Part shown: positions 25,341 to 40,638 of the stretch, piece after piece
How positions within the stretch are numbered: position 1 is the first letter of the stretch
Layout: every line of letters begins with the position of its first letter
Source: Xanthomonas theicola
Lineage (GTDB): Bacteria > Pseudomonadota > Gammaproteobacteria > Xanthomonadales > Xanthomonadaceae
Assembly (NCBI RefSeq): GCF_014236795.1
Contig: NZ_CP049017.1
Location: 2,024,001 to 2,088,000, forward strand
Length of the DNA: 64,000 bases
Direction: 5' to 3'
Position numbers and translations under genes: made by a program
The notes under the pieces: model-generated
What the model was told of the DNA's origin: nothing
What the model saw: the letters and a program-made list of their open reading frames with translations, nothing else
Database searches by the model: none

Positions 25341-25758
25341 TTAGAGCGTGCGGGTTTCGGAGGCTTTGCTGACCATGTCCAAGATGGTGTTGCCACGCCG
25401 CTTCGAGTGCTGCCGGTAGATCGTTCAATTTGACCAGTTGGGCCTCAAGTGCATCGGCGCGCGCCTGCTGAATCGTGAGGTCTTGGCGGAGCTCGGAAGC
25501 ATTGCCTTGCGCGCGATCTAGTGCTTACCCAAGTCGGCGCTCAGCCATTGCTGCTTCTCGCTGGTCGGCATTGAGGATGATTTCCCCCAGATCCGGGCCT
25601 TCCAGCGCGGTGGCGATCAGCAATTCCATTGCCGTGCGCAACATCTAGGTGCGGCGATCCAGCGAAGTCGTGGCTGACGAACGCGGTTTGGGCGGCACCT
25701 CTAGAGTATCGATATGCAGTTTCTCCACCACGTCTCGAATCATGCTGGATACGCGCAT
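25341..25758 (-). pseudogene. Degraded coiled-coil protein of unknown function
   Basis: On the minus strand one frame reads MRVSSMIRDVVEKLHIDTLE, then a TAG, then MLRTAMELLIATALEGPDLG and DQREAAMAERRL, then a TAA. It continues LRQDLTIQQARADALEAQLV and ends at the TTA duplication beside the IS. The heptad-rich tail suggests a coiled coil. Two internal stops and the adjacent IS indicate a dead gene. I cannot identify the family; plasmid or transposon accessory proteins are a possibility. Confidence 0.45.
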
Positions 25759-25811
25759 AAAAACTTGCAGACTATGGATGATTCAAAATTTTTGTTTAAT
25801 CCAAGCAAAAC

Positions 25812-25830
25812 CGGCGGTCTGGAACCGCCG
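25812..25830 (-). terminator. Rho-independent terminator of the isoamylase gene
   Basis: Arms CGGCGGT (25812-25818) and ACCGCCG (25824-25830) enclose a 5-nt loop. On the minus strand the hairpin is followed by GGTTTTGC. It lies about 90 bp beyond the original isoamylase stop at 25917-25919. Confidence 0.65.
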
Positions 25831-26077
25831 ATTCTGATCCCTGCGGGTGAAGGAACGACTAAGCGTCTCAATAGTTCTTGATCACTCTTGGCGCTCAGTA
25901 CTCCGGTTACACCGTCTCACTGCGAAGATTTCGACAGCAATACAAGCAATCCTCTGCCGCAGACAGCATATCTTTGGCGCTGGCCACCAATTTTGACCTC
26001 ACTTCCCGTTGGCGCTGCAAAAGGCTGCCCCTGTACATCTTCACAGGTATCCGTGAAGCGATACCAAGCATTGCCTA

Positions 26078-26934
26078 GAGCGTGTTATGAACTTTGAGTC
26101 GATCCGGCTATCGTAGCGGGATGCAGAGCAAACGCCCATATCCGACCGACATTTCCGACGAAGAGTGGGCGTTCGCAGCGCCTTACCTGAGCCTGATGAC
26201 CGAGCACGCTCCGCAGCGCAAGTACGAGCTGCGGGCAATGTTCAATGCGCTGCGCTGGATGGCACGTGCTGGAGCGCCATGGCGCCTTTTGCCCAAGGAC
26301 TTCCCGCCATGGGAAGCGGTCTACCAACAGACACAACGCTGGCTGCAGGCGGGCTGCTTTGAAGCCATGGTCAACGACCTGCGTTCCATCCTGCGTGTTG
26401 CCCAAGGCAGACATGGCCAACCCAGTGCTGTCATCCTGGACGGGCGGACGCTGCAATCCACCTGCGAGAGCGGCACACGTGCAGGCTACGACGGCTATAA
26501 GCGCAAGAAGGGCAGCAAGGTGCATATGGCGGTGGACACGCTCGGATATTTGCTTGCAGTGCAAGTCACACCTGCCGACGAGCAAGAACGCGCTCAGGTG
26601 CGCTCGCTGGCGCAAGAGGTGCAACATGTCACGGGCGATACGGTAAAACTGGCGTTCGTGGATCAAGGCTACACCGGGCAGGAGCCGGCGCAAGCCGCGC
26701 AGGCAGAAGGAATCGAACTGCACGTGGTGAAACTTCCCGAAGCCAAGAAAGGATTCGTCTTGCTTCCTCGGCGCTGGGTCGTCGAACGCAGCTTCGGCTG
26801 GGTCAACCGATTCCGACGATTGGCACGCGACTATGAGCGCTTGCCGGAAACCTTGGCTGGCTTGCACTTCGTCGTCTTCACCGTGCTCATGCTCAGCAAC
26901 GCCGCTACCATCCTTCAAAGTTCATAACACGCTC
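26078..26934 (+). mobile_element. 857-bp IS5-family element (IS1031-like) inside isoamylase
   Basis: It is bounded by GAGCGTGTTATGAACTTTGA and its exact complement, with TA (or CTAG-centred) at both junctions. It carries a single transposase gene on the plus strand, opposite to the isoamylase gene. The clean ends and readable target show a recent simple insertion. Confidence 0.9.
26121..26927 (+). CDS. IS5-family transposase
   Basis: This 268-residue protein starts MQSKRPYPTDISDEEWAFAA. It has an N-terminal DUF4096-type region (MFNALRWMARAGAPWRLLPK) and the DDE triad in VILDGRTLQSTCES, LAFVDQGYTGQEP and RRWVVERSFGWVNRF. It is full length and uninterrupted, so the copy may be active. The frame extends nine codons upstream to a TTG, but ATG 26121 is the better start. 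Confidence 0.92.
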   Translation: MQSKRPYPTDISDEEWAFAAPYLSLMTEHAPQRKYELRAMFNALRWMARAGAPWRLLPKDFPPWEAVYQQTQRWLQAGCFEAMVNDLRSILRVAQGRHGQPSAVILDGRTLQSTCESGTRAGYDGYKRKKGSKVHMAVDTLGYLLAVQVTPADEQERAQVRSLAQEVQHVTGDTVKLAFVDQGYTGQEPAQAAQAEGIELHVVKLPEAKKGFVLLPRRWVVERSFGWVNRFRRLARDYERLPETLAGLHFVVFTVLMLSNAATILQSS

Positions 26935-29100
26935 TAGGCCAGGCGACGGCAAAGAAAAATCGACGGTAGAATCAGACAGATTGTATGCCACATAGATGGC
27001 GGAAGCTTGGTCGCCCAACTCTGTGCCGTCTAGGCGCCAAGCGACTGCTTGGCGCGAGGTGTCGTGCATGTAGTCCCAGCTTGCGCTTTCGGCAGAAGGC
27101 GTGAGCCATTGAATTTGAGGAAATCCATTTCCGTCCAAATCGTTTTCCGACAGCCAAGTGGCAGGGCGCAAGGCGCCATGGGCCGCGCGGAAATGCGCCA
27201 TATCACCCATAAATTGCTGAAATTTTTGCTGATCCTCGTCCGCAGACCAATCGAGCCAATTGGCTACCGTATCGAGATTATAAGGGTTATTATTGCAATG
27301 CAGTGTTCGCAGACGTTCGTCACCGCCAGCATACATCGGAACGCCGGCCGACAAGTTCAACAAAGTGATTGCGGTCCTGGCGGCTTTACGCTGGTCTGCT
27401 GCTATTCCATCCTGATTCCAGCTCAGGTTGAAATCGCTACCACCCGGCGAGTGGCCATAGGGCCAAGCCTGACTGTTATCCTTCTGATTACAAAGATAAA
27501 TATCGAAAAGCGTGAAGCCATCGTGTACGTCAATATAATTGATAGAGTGCCATGGTTCGCGCCCGTTTGATTGGTAGGCGTCAGGGGAGCCTAAGACACG
27601 AAGTGCGATGGAATTTAGTTCTATAGGTTCTTGGATGATCCGATTTTGGCCTTTGCGAATGTCGTCGCGAAATCGCCCATTCCATTCGGCCCAGGCCTGT
27701 GGGAATCCCCCTAGTTGGTAAGAATTGCCACCAATTGCCCAAGGCTCAGCAATCCAGTCGGTACCCTGACCACCTAGAGCTGGGCGCACTCCAAATTCGC
27801 GCGTAATACGATTGATGGCGGTCGCACTGTCTGACTTGTCGAAGTTGAAGCAACTGTCGGCACAGGTGTTACCTAGCACAGAGGCGAGATCGAATCGGAA
27901 GCTATCTACACCAAGTTCATTACGCCAGTAGGCCAGTGAATCAACAATCAGATCCTGTGCAAGTGGACTGTATGTATTAAAATTGGCCCATGTTTCAGTA
28001 TTGTCCACATAGGACTTTTTATCGCCGGTCAATTCATAGTAGCCCGCGTTGTCCAGGCCTCTATAGCTGAGTATGGTGTAGGTACTATCGTCATTTTGTC
28101 GCCAAGCTCCACCCTCGCCAGTGTGGTTGTAAACCATATCCAAGGCAACCTTGATGTTGCGGTCATGAAAGGCCTTGACCATCGCTTTGAATTCCCGAGT
28201 AGGTCCACCTGGCGACTTGTCGTGAGCATAACGCCTATCGGGCGAAAAATAATTTAAATTCCAATAAAGCCAGTAGTTGCTGTTCGATGTGCTTTGGTTC
28301 TGTTGGTCGATTTCGTTTTGATCGTTCGGGCCCTCTTGAATAGGCAGGAACTCCACCATAGTCACACCCAAACTGGCAAGATAATCAGCCTTAAGTGCTG
28401 CCCCGCGATAAGTGCCGCGATATTCTTCCGGTACTGAGGGATCGTTTGCAGTGAGGCCACGCAGGTGAACCTCATAGATCACATCGTCTTTTAAGGGGCG
28501 TGTCGGCTTGTTACCTGTGGTGCCATCAAGCGTGCCTAACACGATACCTTTTGGGGCCAGTAATCCGGAATCGCGAGACCGATCGAATTGACCGGAGCCG
28601 TAAATGGTGCCGTTGTGCGGATAGGCCGCTGTCACGGGATCATGGCTGACTTCTAATGTGTAAGGATCGAGGAGTAGTTTATTGGGATTGAAACGATTTC
28701 CTTGCGCGTCTACGTCCGAAATAAATCCAACTGAAGAATCGGGCGCCCAGTCCGCTTGGTAAGGCCAATTTTCACCCCAGGCGCGGTAGCCATAATAAAC
28801 AGCACTACCGATGCCGACGGCCCTAAGTTCACTGATCGGGATCGTTATCGCCCATACCCCGTCCCCTTCATTTTTCATGGCACGATGCAATGCAGCTTGC
28901 TGATTGATCGCGGCCGGATAAAGCCAGACTTGCACGTGAGTGGCGCGCAATGAGCGGATTCGAAATGTAATGCTCTCTGCATCGCCCGAATAGCGAGCAC
29001 CTAGCTGATGTACATTGATAGAAGCAGATACGGTAATTGATAGCACACACAAAAAAGCAAAGATCATGGATAAAATTATCTTAAAAATGCTTTGCCCCAT

Positions 29101-29399
29101 GCTAATTCCCCATTTAAAATCATGAGCAATGCTCATGCATCGCAGATGCACGTCCATAGGCAGGCTGTGTCACAATCTTGACTTAGCAGACGTGCGCTCC
29201 CTCACCCCACACATGAATCATAGCAAGGCGCACCGTCGCAAATCTTGTGTTTTTTTGCGGCATGGATCACGCTTGGGTAAATATTCTCGCGCCAAAATAG
29301 ATCAATAGTGAAGCCACCACGCTGCCCATTACCGTTTGCGCTAGCCAACTTTTCGCGAATTGTTTTTGAGGAGGCTCGAACTCTTGAGAGAATAGAGCC
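29101..29399 (-). promoter_or_regulatory. Isoamylase upstream region with ATGAGCA-A-TGCTCAT palindrome
   Basis: The 15-bp palindrome at 29122-29136 lies 22 bp before the isoamylase start and could be an operator. A GATGCA repeat and a TATGAT hexamer also occur on the minus strand. A 44-codon minus-strand frame (29267-29401, hydrophobic end VMGSVVASLLIYFGARIF) is too weak to call as a gene. The stretch is AT-rich like the isoamylase gene. Confidence 0.35.
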
Positions 29400-29603
29400 A
29401 TGAACAAGAAATCAAGCAAGTTTTCCCCTGAAGTCCGCGAGCGTGCGGTGCGCCTGGTTCGGGAGCAACGCGGCGAGCATTCATCGACGTGGGCTGCGGT
29501 CGAATCGATTGCACCGATGATAGGCTGCACGCCTCAGACGCTGCTGGACTGGGTCAAGCGCTCCGAGCGACGTCCCCCCGCTTTCAGTAGCGGGGCTCTT
29601 TAG
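29400..29603 (+). pseudogene. IS3-family OrfA fragment
   Basis: It encodes [20 protein letters not shown] and [16 protein letters not shown], the helix-turn-helix part of an IS3 OrfA. It is cut at 29570 by the left end of the next IS; the last residues to the stop at 29603 are IS sequence. The remainder of this IS3 element is not found on the other side, so a deletion accompanied the insertion. Confidence 0.75.
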
Positions 29604-30448
29604 AGTCCGGGTTTCATCGTAGCGGCTTTGGCCGCTAGCTGTTGGGCATAGGCGGCCGGGGTCAGGCCGCCCAAGATCTTCTTCGGTCGCTCCTCGTTAT
29701 ATTCCCGTCGCCAGGTCTCGATCTCGGTGCGGGCGTGCAGCAGCCTCGGGAACCAGTGCTCGTTGAGGCATTCGTCGCGCAGGCGGCCGTTGAAGCTCTC
29801 GATGTAGGCGTTCTGGTTCGGCTTGCCTGGCTGGATCAAGCGCAGCTGCACACCGCGCTCGTGGGCCCACGTCACCATCGTCTTGCCGCAGAACTCCTTG
29901 CCGTTGTCGGTGCGGATCACCTGCGGCAGACCCCGTGTCAGCGCCAGCCGATCCAGCACCCGGGCCACGCCGTGGCCGGAGATGGCCCGCTCCACCTCGA
30001 TCGCCACCGCCTCGTGCGTGGCATCGTCGACGATGGTCAGGGCCTTGAGCACCCGGCCCTCGGCGGTGCGGTCGAACACGAAGTCCATCGACCAGACCTG
30101 GTTGGCGGTTCCAGGCCGAAGCAACGGTTGGCGCTCGCCCAGCAGCACCTTCTTCCGCTTGCGCCGGCGCACCTGCAACCTGGCCTCCTGATACAGCCGT
30201 TCCACCCGCTTGTAGTTCACCGGCCACTGCTCCTGCCGCAGCTTCAGATAGATCATCCCGACGCCGTAGCGCTTGTGCCGCTGCGCTAGCGCCAGGATCC
30301 GCTCGCGCAGCTCGACGTTGCGATCCGGACGTGGGACGTAGCGCAGCGCGCTGGCGCTCATCCGCACCACGGCCAGCGCCCGCCGCTCAGGGAGCCCGCG
30401 CTCCATCAGGTGCCGCACCAGCATCCTGCGCGCCGGTGCGGTCACCAC
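29600..30448 (-). CDS. IS407-group transposase OrfB
   Basis: This 282-residue integrase-type transposase has an HTH_21-like region ([20 protein letters not shown]), then the DDE core: [29 protein letters not shown] and [20 protein letters not shown]. It starts at a GTG overlapping the orfA stop, next to an A6 run that permits frameshifting. Full length; the copy may be active. Confidence 0.9.
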   Translation of the reverse strand: MVTAPARRMLVRHLMERGLPERRALAVVRMSASALRYVPRPDRNVELRERILALAQRHKRYGVGMIYLKLRQEQWPVNYKRVERLYQEARLQVRRRKRKKVLLGERQPLLRPGTANQVWSMDFVFDRTAEGRVLKALTIVDDATHEAVAIEVERAISGHGVARVLDRLALTRGLPQVIRTDNGKEFCGKTMVTWAHERGVQLRLIQPGKPNQNAYIESFNGRLRDECLNEHWFPRLLHARTEIETWRREYNEERPKKILGGLTPAAYAQQLAAKAATMKPGL

Positions 30449-30711
30449 TTTTTTCGCAGGGCGTCCTTGATGACGTCGTTCTCGAACAGCTGCTCGGCCA
30501 GCAGCTTCTTCAGCCGCGTGTTCTCCGCCTCCAGCTCCTTGAGCCGCTTGGCCTCCGGCACGCTCATGCCGCCGAACTTGCTGCGCCACAGGTAGTAGGA
30601 GGCCTCGCTGAACCCGTGCCGCCGGCACAGGTCCTTCACCGCCACGCCGGCTTCGGCCTCACGCAGGAAGCCGATGATCTGCTCTTCGGAAAAGCGCTTC
30701 TTCACGTCCAA
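30442..30711 (-). CDS. IS407-group transposase OrfA
   Basis: This 89-residue protein has helix-turn-helix sequence [36 protein letters not shown] and a leucine zipper region ([20 protein letters not shown]). It ends [12 protein letters not shown] at the frameshift site. It belongs to the element at 29570-30772. Confidence 0.9.
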   Translation of the reverse strand: MDVKKRFSEEQIIGFLREAEAGVAVKDLCRRHGFSEASYYLWRSKFGGMSVPEAKRLKELEAENTRLKKLLAEQLFENDVIKDALRKKW

Positions 30712-30772
30712 TCTCCGTCTCGTTGGGGATTGGACTCCAAATCGCCGTGCTACTCAAAACCGGGGGGACGTC

Positions 30773-31190
30773 GCCCCTGATCCATCAGTAAGCGCCCGCA
30801 CTTCGGGGCCCCCTCAACACCGGTCTGCCGGCTCATCTGGCGCACGCTCCAATGCGTGGCGTTTGCTGGAGTGCTCTGGCGGACCTTGTCCACAATCTGC
30901 TGGACCTGCTCATCGTCCACGCTACGCGGACGTCCTGCGCGCGGGGCATCGGTCAGTCCGGCCAGTCGGTAAGCCTCGTAGCGCCGCCTCCACTTGGAGG
31001 CAGTCTGGATTGTGGTCTGCAAACGCTCGGCGATGACCCTGCCCGATTGGCCTTCGGCACACCCAAGCACGATCCGCATGCGGAGCTTCTCATCTTCCGG
31101 CACCTTGCGTACTCGCAGGCGCCCCTTCAGTTCCGCGCGCTCGGCATCGGTGATCTGCAGCTTCGTAACCGGGCGTCCTGTGCGAGCCAT
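30773..31190 (-). pseudogene. IS630-family transposase, N-terminal fragment
   Basis: The frame begins MARTGRPVTKLQITDAERAE and holds the double helix-turn-helix of IS630 proteins (VIAERLQTTIQTASKWRRRY, WSVRQMSRQTGV). After RQTGV the family pattern is lost and the IS407-group element begins at 30772. The DDE domain is missing. The stretch 31191-31342 beyond its start shows nothing else. Confidence 0.8.
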
Positions 31191-31342
31191 CGATATCGTC
31201 TCCTATACGGAAAACACTTCGACAGCCAAGTCGCTACATAGCTCATGTTATTTGTGAGACACCACACTAGTATGCACTGGCGGGCATAACTATCTAATAA
31301 AATCAAATACTTAAGAAAATCACACTGGAGTGCGCTGACCAG

Positions 31343-31369
31343 ACGACGCCGGCAGTACGCCGGCGTCGT
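31343..31369 (-). terminator. Hairpin downstream of gyrA
   Basis: A perfect 11-bp stem (ACGACGCCGGC, 31343-31353, with its complement at 31359-31369) and a 5-nt loop lie 23 bp past the gyrA stop. No T-run follows, so it may act as an RNA 3'-end stabiliser rather than a classic terminator. Confidence 0.5.
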
Positions 31370-31392
31370 CCCGTGCCCATCGCGCAGTGCGA

Positions 31393-34209
<2,817 letters not shown>

Positions 34210-34420
34210 TCGGGTTCCGTAAGTCTGGTGGCTGATCGAGCAGGACGCCGGCCCGCGGCAAGCGGGCCGGCCGGTACCGAAAACCTACGGCACGCAGCGG
34301 TCGATCCAACCGCCCGATTCTATCATGACGGGCATGCGAATGCCCGGTTTTTGCCGGCCCGAACAAGCACTTGCCCGTGATCGCGGGAGCGTGCTGGGCG
34401 TCTTGCGCGGTCGCCGAGGT

Positions 34421-35485
34421 TCAACCGCCGAACGCGACGCGCATGCGCTCGGGATCCGGGCGCTCGATCACCCCGCGCTCGGTGACGATGGCATCGATCA
34501 GGCCGGCCGGGCTCACGTCGAACACCGGATTCCAGGCGGCGATGCCGTCGGCCACGGTGCGCACCCCGCCGACCCCGAACAGCTCGCCCGGATCGCGCTG
34601 CTCGATCTCGATCCGCGCGCCGTCGGCGGTGTCCATGTCCACGGTGGACGAGGGCGCCACCACCATGAACCCGACTCCGTGGTGGCGCGCGGCGATCGCC
34701 AGCTGGTAGGTGCCGATCTTGTTGGCGGTGTCACCGTTGGCGCAGATGCGGTCGGCGCCGACGATCACCCATTGCACCGCACCGGTCTTCATCAGGTGCG
34801 CCGCGGCCGAATCGGCGATCAGGGTCGCGTCGATGCCGTCCTGCTGCAGTTCCCACACGGTCAGCCGCGCGCCCTGCAGCCACGGCCTGGTCTCGCCGGC
34901 GAACACCTTGGCGATGCGGCCCTGGGCCATGCCGGCGCGGATCACGCCCAGCGCGGTGCCGAAGCCGGCGGTGGCCAGCGAGCCGGTGTTGCAATGGGTC
35001 AGCACGCCGCTGCCCGGCGCGATCAGGCCGGCGCCGAGCGCGCCCATGCGGCGGTTGGCGGCCAGGTCCTCTTCGGCGATGGCCTGCGCCTGGCGCGCGG
35101 TCGCCTCGCGCCAGTCGGCGCCGGCCGCGGCCAGCGCCCTGCGCATGCGCGCCAGCGCCCAGGCCAGGTTCACCGCGGTCGGGCGCGCCGCGTTGAGCCG
35201 CTGCAGCGCCGGCTCCAGCTCGGCCAGCGCGTGCGCGCCGTCGTCGGCCTGCACCGCGCGCGCGGCCAGCACCACGCCCCAGCCGGCGGCGATGCCGATC
35301 GCCGGCGCGCCGCGCACCGCCAGCGTGTGGATCGCCTCGGCGACCTGGTCGCTGTCGGTGCACTGCAGGTGCTCGACCACGAACGGCAGCTTGCGCTGGT
35401 CCAGCAACTGCAGCGCGTCGCCGGTCCACAGGATCGGGCGGATGTGGTCGTAGCGGGCGTAGTCGATATCAAGGGCGGCGTTCAT
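34421..35485 (-). CDS. mtnA: S-methyl-5-thioribose-1-phosphate isomerase
   Basis: This 354-residue enzyme converts methylthioribose-1-phosphate to methylthioribulose-1-phosphate in methionine salvage. Signatures are [15 protein letters not shown] near residue 57, the catalytic cysteine in [19 protein letters not shown], and the catalytic aspartate in [20 protein letters not shown]. Length is normal for the family. It precedes gyrA in the same direction with a gap of about 210 bp, so it is probably a separate unit. Confidence 0.95.
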   Translation of the reverse strand: MNAALDIDYARYDHIRPILWTGDALQLLDQRKLPFVVEHLQCTDSDQVAEAIHTLAVRGAPAIGIAAGWGVVLAARAVQADDGAHALAELEPALQRLNAARPTAVNLAWALARMRRALAAAGADWREATARQAQAIAEEDLAANRRMGALGAGLIAPGSGVLTHCNTGSLATAGFGTALGVIRAGMAQGRIAKVFAGETRPWLQGARLTVWELQQDGIDATLIADSAAAHLMKTGAVQWVIVGADRICANGDTANKIGTYQLAIAARHHGVGFMVVAPSSTVDMDTADGARIEIEQRDPGELFGVGGVRTVADGIAAWNPVFDVSPAGLIDAIVTERGVIERPDPERMRVAFGG

Positions 35486-35574
35486 CGGCCCATTGTAAAC
35501 GGCAGAGGATTTGGGGATTGGCCACAGTGGCCGGTTCGCGGAGGGCGGCCTTGACCAAGTGCCTGGCGGCGCGC

Positions 35575-36282
35575 TCAGTTGACACTGAACTCAGCGCGGC
35601 AGCCCTTGTCGACCCAGATGCCGTCGCGGTCCCAGCCCCAGCTGTCGTCCTGCACGCAGGCGGTGCCGGACAGCTGCCGCCGCAGCTGGACGGCGCTTTG
35701 GACACTGACCCCGCAGCGGCGCCGCGAACGGCCCTTGGATTCGCACAGCACCGGAAGCGAACCGGCCGGGAAGCCGGAGCCGTCGCTGGCGCCGATCTCG
35801 AATTCGCCGCGGCAGCCACGCGACACCCAGATCTCGTTGCGGCGCACGCCCCAGCTGCGCTCTTCGCGGCACGGCACCGAGGACAGCTGGCGCATCAGCC
35901 GCACCGGCGCGCCACGCAGGATCACCGGACAGCTCTCGACCCGGCCGTCGGATTCGCAGCGCAGCACGCGGCGCATCGCGCTGCGCGCCGGCTCGGACGG
36001 GTTGGAACGGAATTCGGCGCGGCAGCCCAGCGTGACCCACACGCCGGTGCCGTCCGAGCCCCACTCGCTGCCGCGGATGCAGTCGTTCTCGGACAGCTGC
36101 CGGACCAGTTCCACGCCCTGCTCGGTCCGCATCGGGCAATGCACCCAGCCCATGTCGCGCGATTCGCAGCGCACCACCGCGGCCGCATACGCGTCGGGCA
36201 CCTGCGCCAGCGGCGTCGCCGGCCATGCGGATATCGCCAATCCCAGCCAACACCAGCCACCGAGCCCGTCTGACCACCTCAT
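35575..36282 (-). CDS. DUF3011 secreted cysteine-rich protein
   Basis: This 235-residue protein has a signal peptide ending near ATPLAQ and three imperfect repeats of about 65 residues. Each has the pattern CES..R...C.........VxLxRQLS...C......WG.....IWV..GCRAEF, characteristic of DUF3011. The even spacing of cysteines suggests disulfides in the periplasm or outside the cell. Function unknown. It stands alone upstream of mtnA. Confidence 0.85.
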   Translation of the reverse strand: MRWSDGLGGWCWLGLAISAWPATPLAQVPDAYAAAVVRCESRDMGWVHCPMRTEQGVELVRQLSENDCIRGSEWGSDGTGVWVTLGCRAEFRSNPSEPARSAMRRVLRCESDGRVESCPVILRGAPVRLMRQLSSVPCREERSWGVRRNEIWVSRGCRGEFEIGASDGSGFPAGSLPVLCESKGRSRRRCGVSVQSAVQLRRQLSGTACVQDDSWGWDRDGIWVDKGCRAEFSVN

Positions 36283-36414
36283 GCTTGGCCCTGCCCCCTG
36301 CGTAGAACCTGAACAACCCGGACCGCTACAGCGCGTACCGACCGCATGCTCGCACGGATCAAACCATCATCGGTGTCGACAAAGCAAGAAGACGCTGCAT
36401 GAAGGCCGCGCGAT

Positions 36415-37371
36415 TCAGGCGCGCGCGAAATCGTAGGCGAGCACATCGGCGATCCGCGCGGTACCGCGCAGCGCCATCAGCAATCGGTCCACGCCGACGG
36501 CGACGCCGGCGCAATCGGGCAACGCAGGCAAGGCCTGGAGCAGACGCTCGTCCAACGGCGGCAGCTCGGCGCCGCGCGCGCCGCGCAGCGCGTGGTCGCG
36601 CAGGAAGCGGCGGCGCTGCTCGGCGGCGTCCTTGAGTTCGTGGTAGCCGTTGGCCAGTTCGTAGCCGCCCAGATACAGCTCGAAGCGCTCGGCCACCGGC
36701 GGCTGTTCGTCGCGGATGCGCGCCAGTGCGCACTGCGTGGCCGGCCAGTCGTGGACCACGGTGATGCGATCGGCCGGGAACGCCGATTGCAGGCAATGGG
36801 TCATCAGCAGGTCGAGCCAGTCGTCGCGGGTCAGCCCGGCGGCGTCGATGCGGATGTCGCGCAGTGGCCGCTGCAGCGCGTCCAGCGGCGCCAGCAACGG
36901 ATCCAGGTCCAGCGTATCCAGGAACAGTTGCCGATAGGTGACGATGTGCAGCGTCGCGCTGCGCGCCACCAGCGCCAGCGCCTCGCGCACCAGCGCCACG
37001 GTCTCGTCCACCAGTTGCAGGTGGTTCCAGCCGACCCGGTACCACTCGAGCATGCTGAACTCGGGATTGTGGCGGCCGCCGGCCTCGCCGTTGCGGAACA
37101 CCCGGCCCAGTTCGTAGCAGTCGCCGACGCCTGCGGCCAGCAGCCGTTTCAGCGGATACTCGGGCGAGGTACGCAGCCAGCGCAGCGCCGGGCCGGCATC
37201 GACGTGGCCGCTGAAGCGGGTCTGGAAACTGTCGATGTTGGGTTCGGTGTTGCCGGCCGCCGACAGCATCGGCGTTTCCACCTCGAGCACGTCGCGCGCG
37301 GCGAAGAAGGCACGGATGCGCGCGTTGAGCGCGGCGCGTAGGCGCAGCGCGGCCAGGTCCGCCGCGCTCAT
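36415..37371 (-). CDS. epmA: Elongation factor P--(R)-beta-lysine ligase EpmA
   Basis: This 318-residue class II lysyl-tRNA-synthetase-like enzyme lacks the anticodon domain and modifies EF-P. Motif 1 region FFAARDVLEVETPMLSAAGN, motif 2 region YELGRVFRNGEAGGRHNPEF and motif 3 (GVAVGVDRLLMALRG) are present. ATG 37371 gives the normal length. The frame continues upstream toward ligA but loses similarity. It follows ligA after 43 bp, likely co-transcribed. Confidence 0.93.
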   Translation of the reverse strand: MSAADLAALRLRAALNARIRAFFAARDVLEVETPMLSAAGNTEPNIDSFQTRFSGHVDAGPALRWLRTSPEYPLKRLLAAGVGDCYELGRVFRNGEAGGRHNPEFSMLEWYRVGWNHLQLVDETVALVREALALVARSATLHIVTYRQLFLDTLDLDPLLAPLDALQRPLRDIRIDAAGLTRDDWLDLLMTHCLQSAFPADRITVVHDWPATQCALARIRDEQPPVAERFELYLGGYELANGYHELKDAAEQRRRFLRDHALRGARGAELPPLDERLLQALPALPDCAGVAVGVDRLLMALRGTARIADVLAYDFARA

Positions 37372-37414
37372 CGCCGCGATCCGCGCGGCTGGCGCGATGC
37401 GCGCATGCGGCGGC

Positions 37415-40306
<2,892 letters not shown>

Positions 40307-40638
40307 GGAGTCTGAACAACGCGGCCTGATCTGCCACAATCGATCGACGACCTGTCAGGACGATGTCGATGCAACTGGGTTTCGGGGACGCGGAGTACAA
40401 CGGCAAGGGCAAGCGGACGCGGCGAGAGGTGTTCCTGGCTGAGATGGATCAGGCGGTGCCGTGGAATGGCCTGCGGGCGCCGATCGAGCCGCACTGCCCG
40501 AAGTCGGGCCAGCCGGGCCGTCAGCCGTACCCGCTGGAGACAATGCGTCGGAAACGGCGCGACATCCGGTGGTCCGAAACCGAATTGTAGGCATGATGCT
40601 GCATTCCTCCGCCTCAGGTCTTGTTGTTCAGACCTTCC
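40307..40638 (+). mobile_element. Internally deleted derivative of the 1,162-bp IS5-group element
   Basis: The left end (GGAGTCTGAACAAC, then GATC..CACAATCG) and right end (GTTGTTCAGACCTTCC, ending 40638) match the terminal repeat of the 1,162-bp element. Only about 330 bp remain. Frame 40363-40590 encodes the first 50 or so residues of a related transposase (MQLGFGDAEYNGK, then GRQPYPLETM) before unrelated residues and a stop. With both ends retained and no transposase, it is MITE-like. Its right end touches the TTA that is the thrB stop codon. Confidence 0.8.

Larger units (their letters stand above)
25917..29100 (-). pseudogene. Isoamylase (GH13 debranching enzyme), split by an IS
   Basis: From ATG 29100 (GGGGA site upstream) the frame encodes a signal peptide (MGQSIFKIILSMIFAFLCVL), an N-terminal CBM48-like domain and a GH13 isoamylase core. 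Core motifs are DMVYNHTGEGG, DSFRFDLASVLG (nucleophile Asp), DWIAEPWAIGGNSYQLGGFP (acid Glu) and INYIDVHDGFTLFD. The closest family pattern is secreted Pseudomonas-type isoamylase, which cleaves alpha-1,6 bonds of glycogen. At PSPGL the frame enters the 857-bp IS and stops at 26905. Removing the IS and one TA restores LGNAWYRFTDTCEDVQG through GRGLLVLLSKSSQ and a stop at 25917. Its base composition is clearly lower in GC than the flanks, suggesting transfer. Confidence 0.92.
29570..30772 (-). mobile_element. IS3-family element, IS407 group (1,203 bp)
   Basis: Ends ACGTCCCCCCG (29570) and CGGGGGGACGT (30772) form the terminal repeats. orfA and orfB run on the minus strand and overlap. The flanking tetramers (AGCG, CGCC) do not match, so no target duplication remains; the element joins an IS3 fragment to an IS630 fragment. 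It resembles the IS476/IS1404 type of Xanthomonas; the exact name is not determined. Confidence 0.88.

Noticed and set aside
29267..29401. Small hydrophobic minus-strand ORF before the IS3 fragment
   Set aside because: No ribosome-binding site, and its start overlaps the IS orfA start; likely chance in AT-rich sequence.
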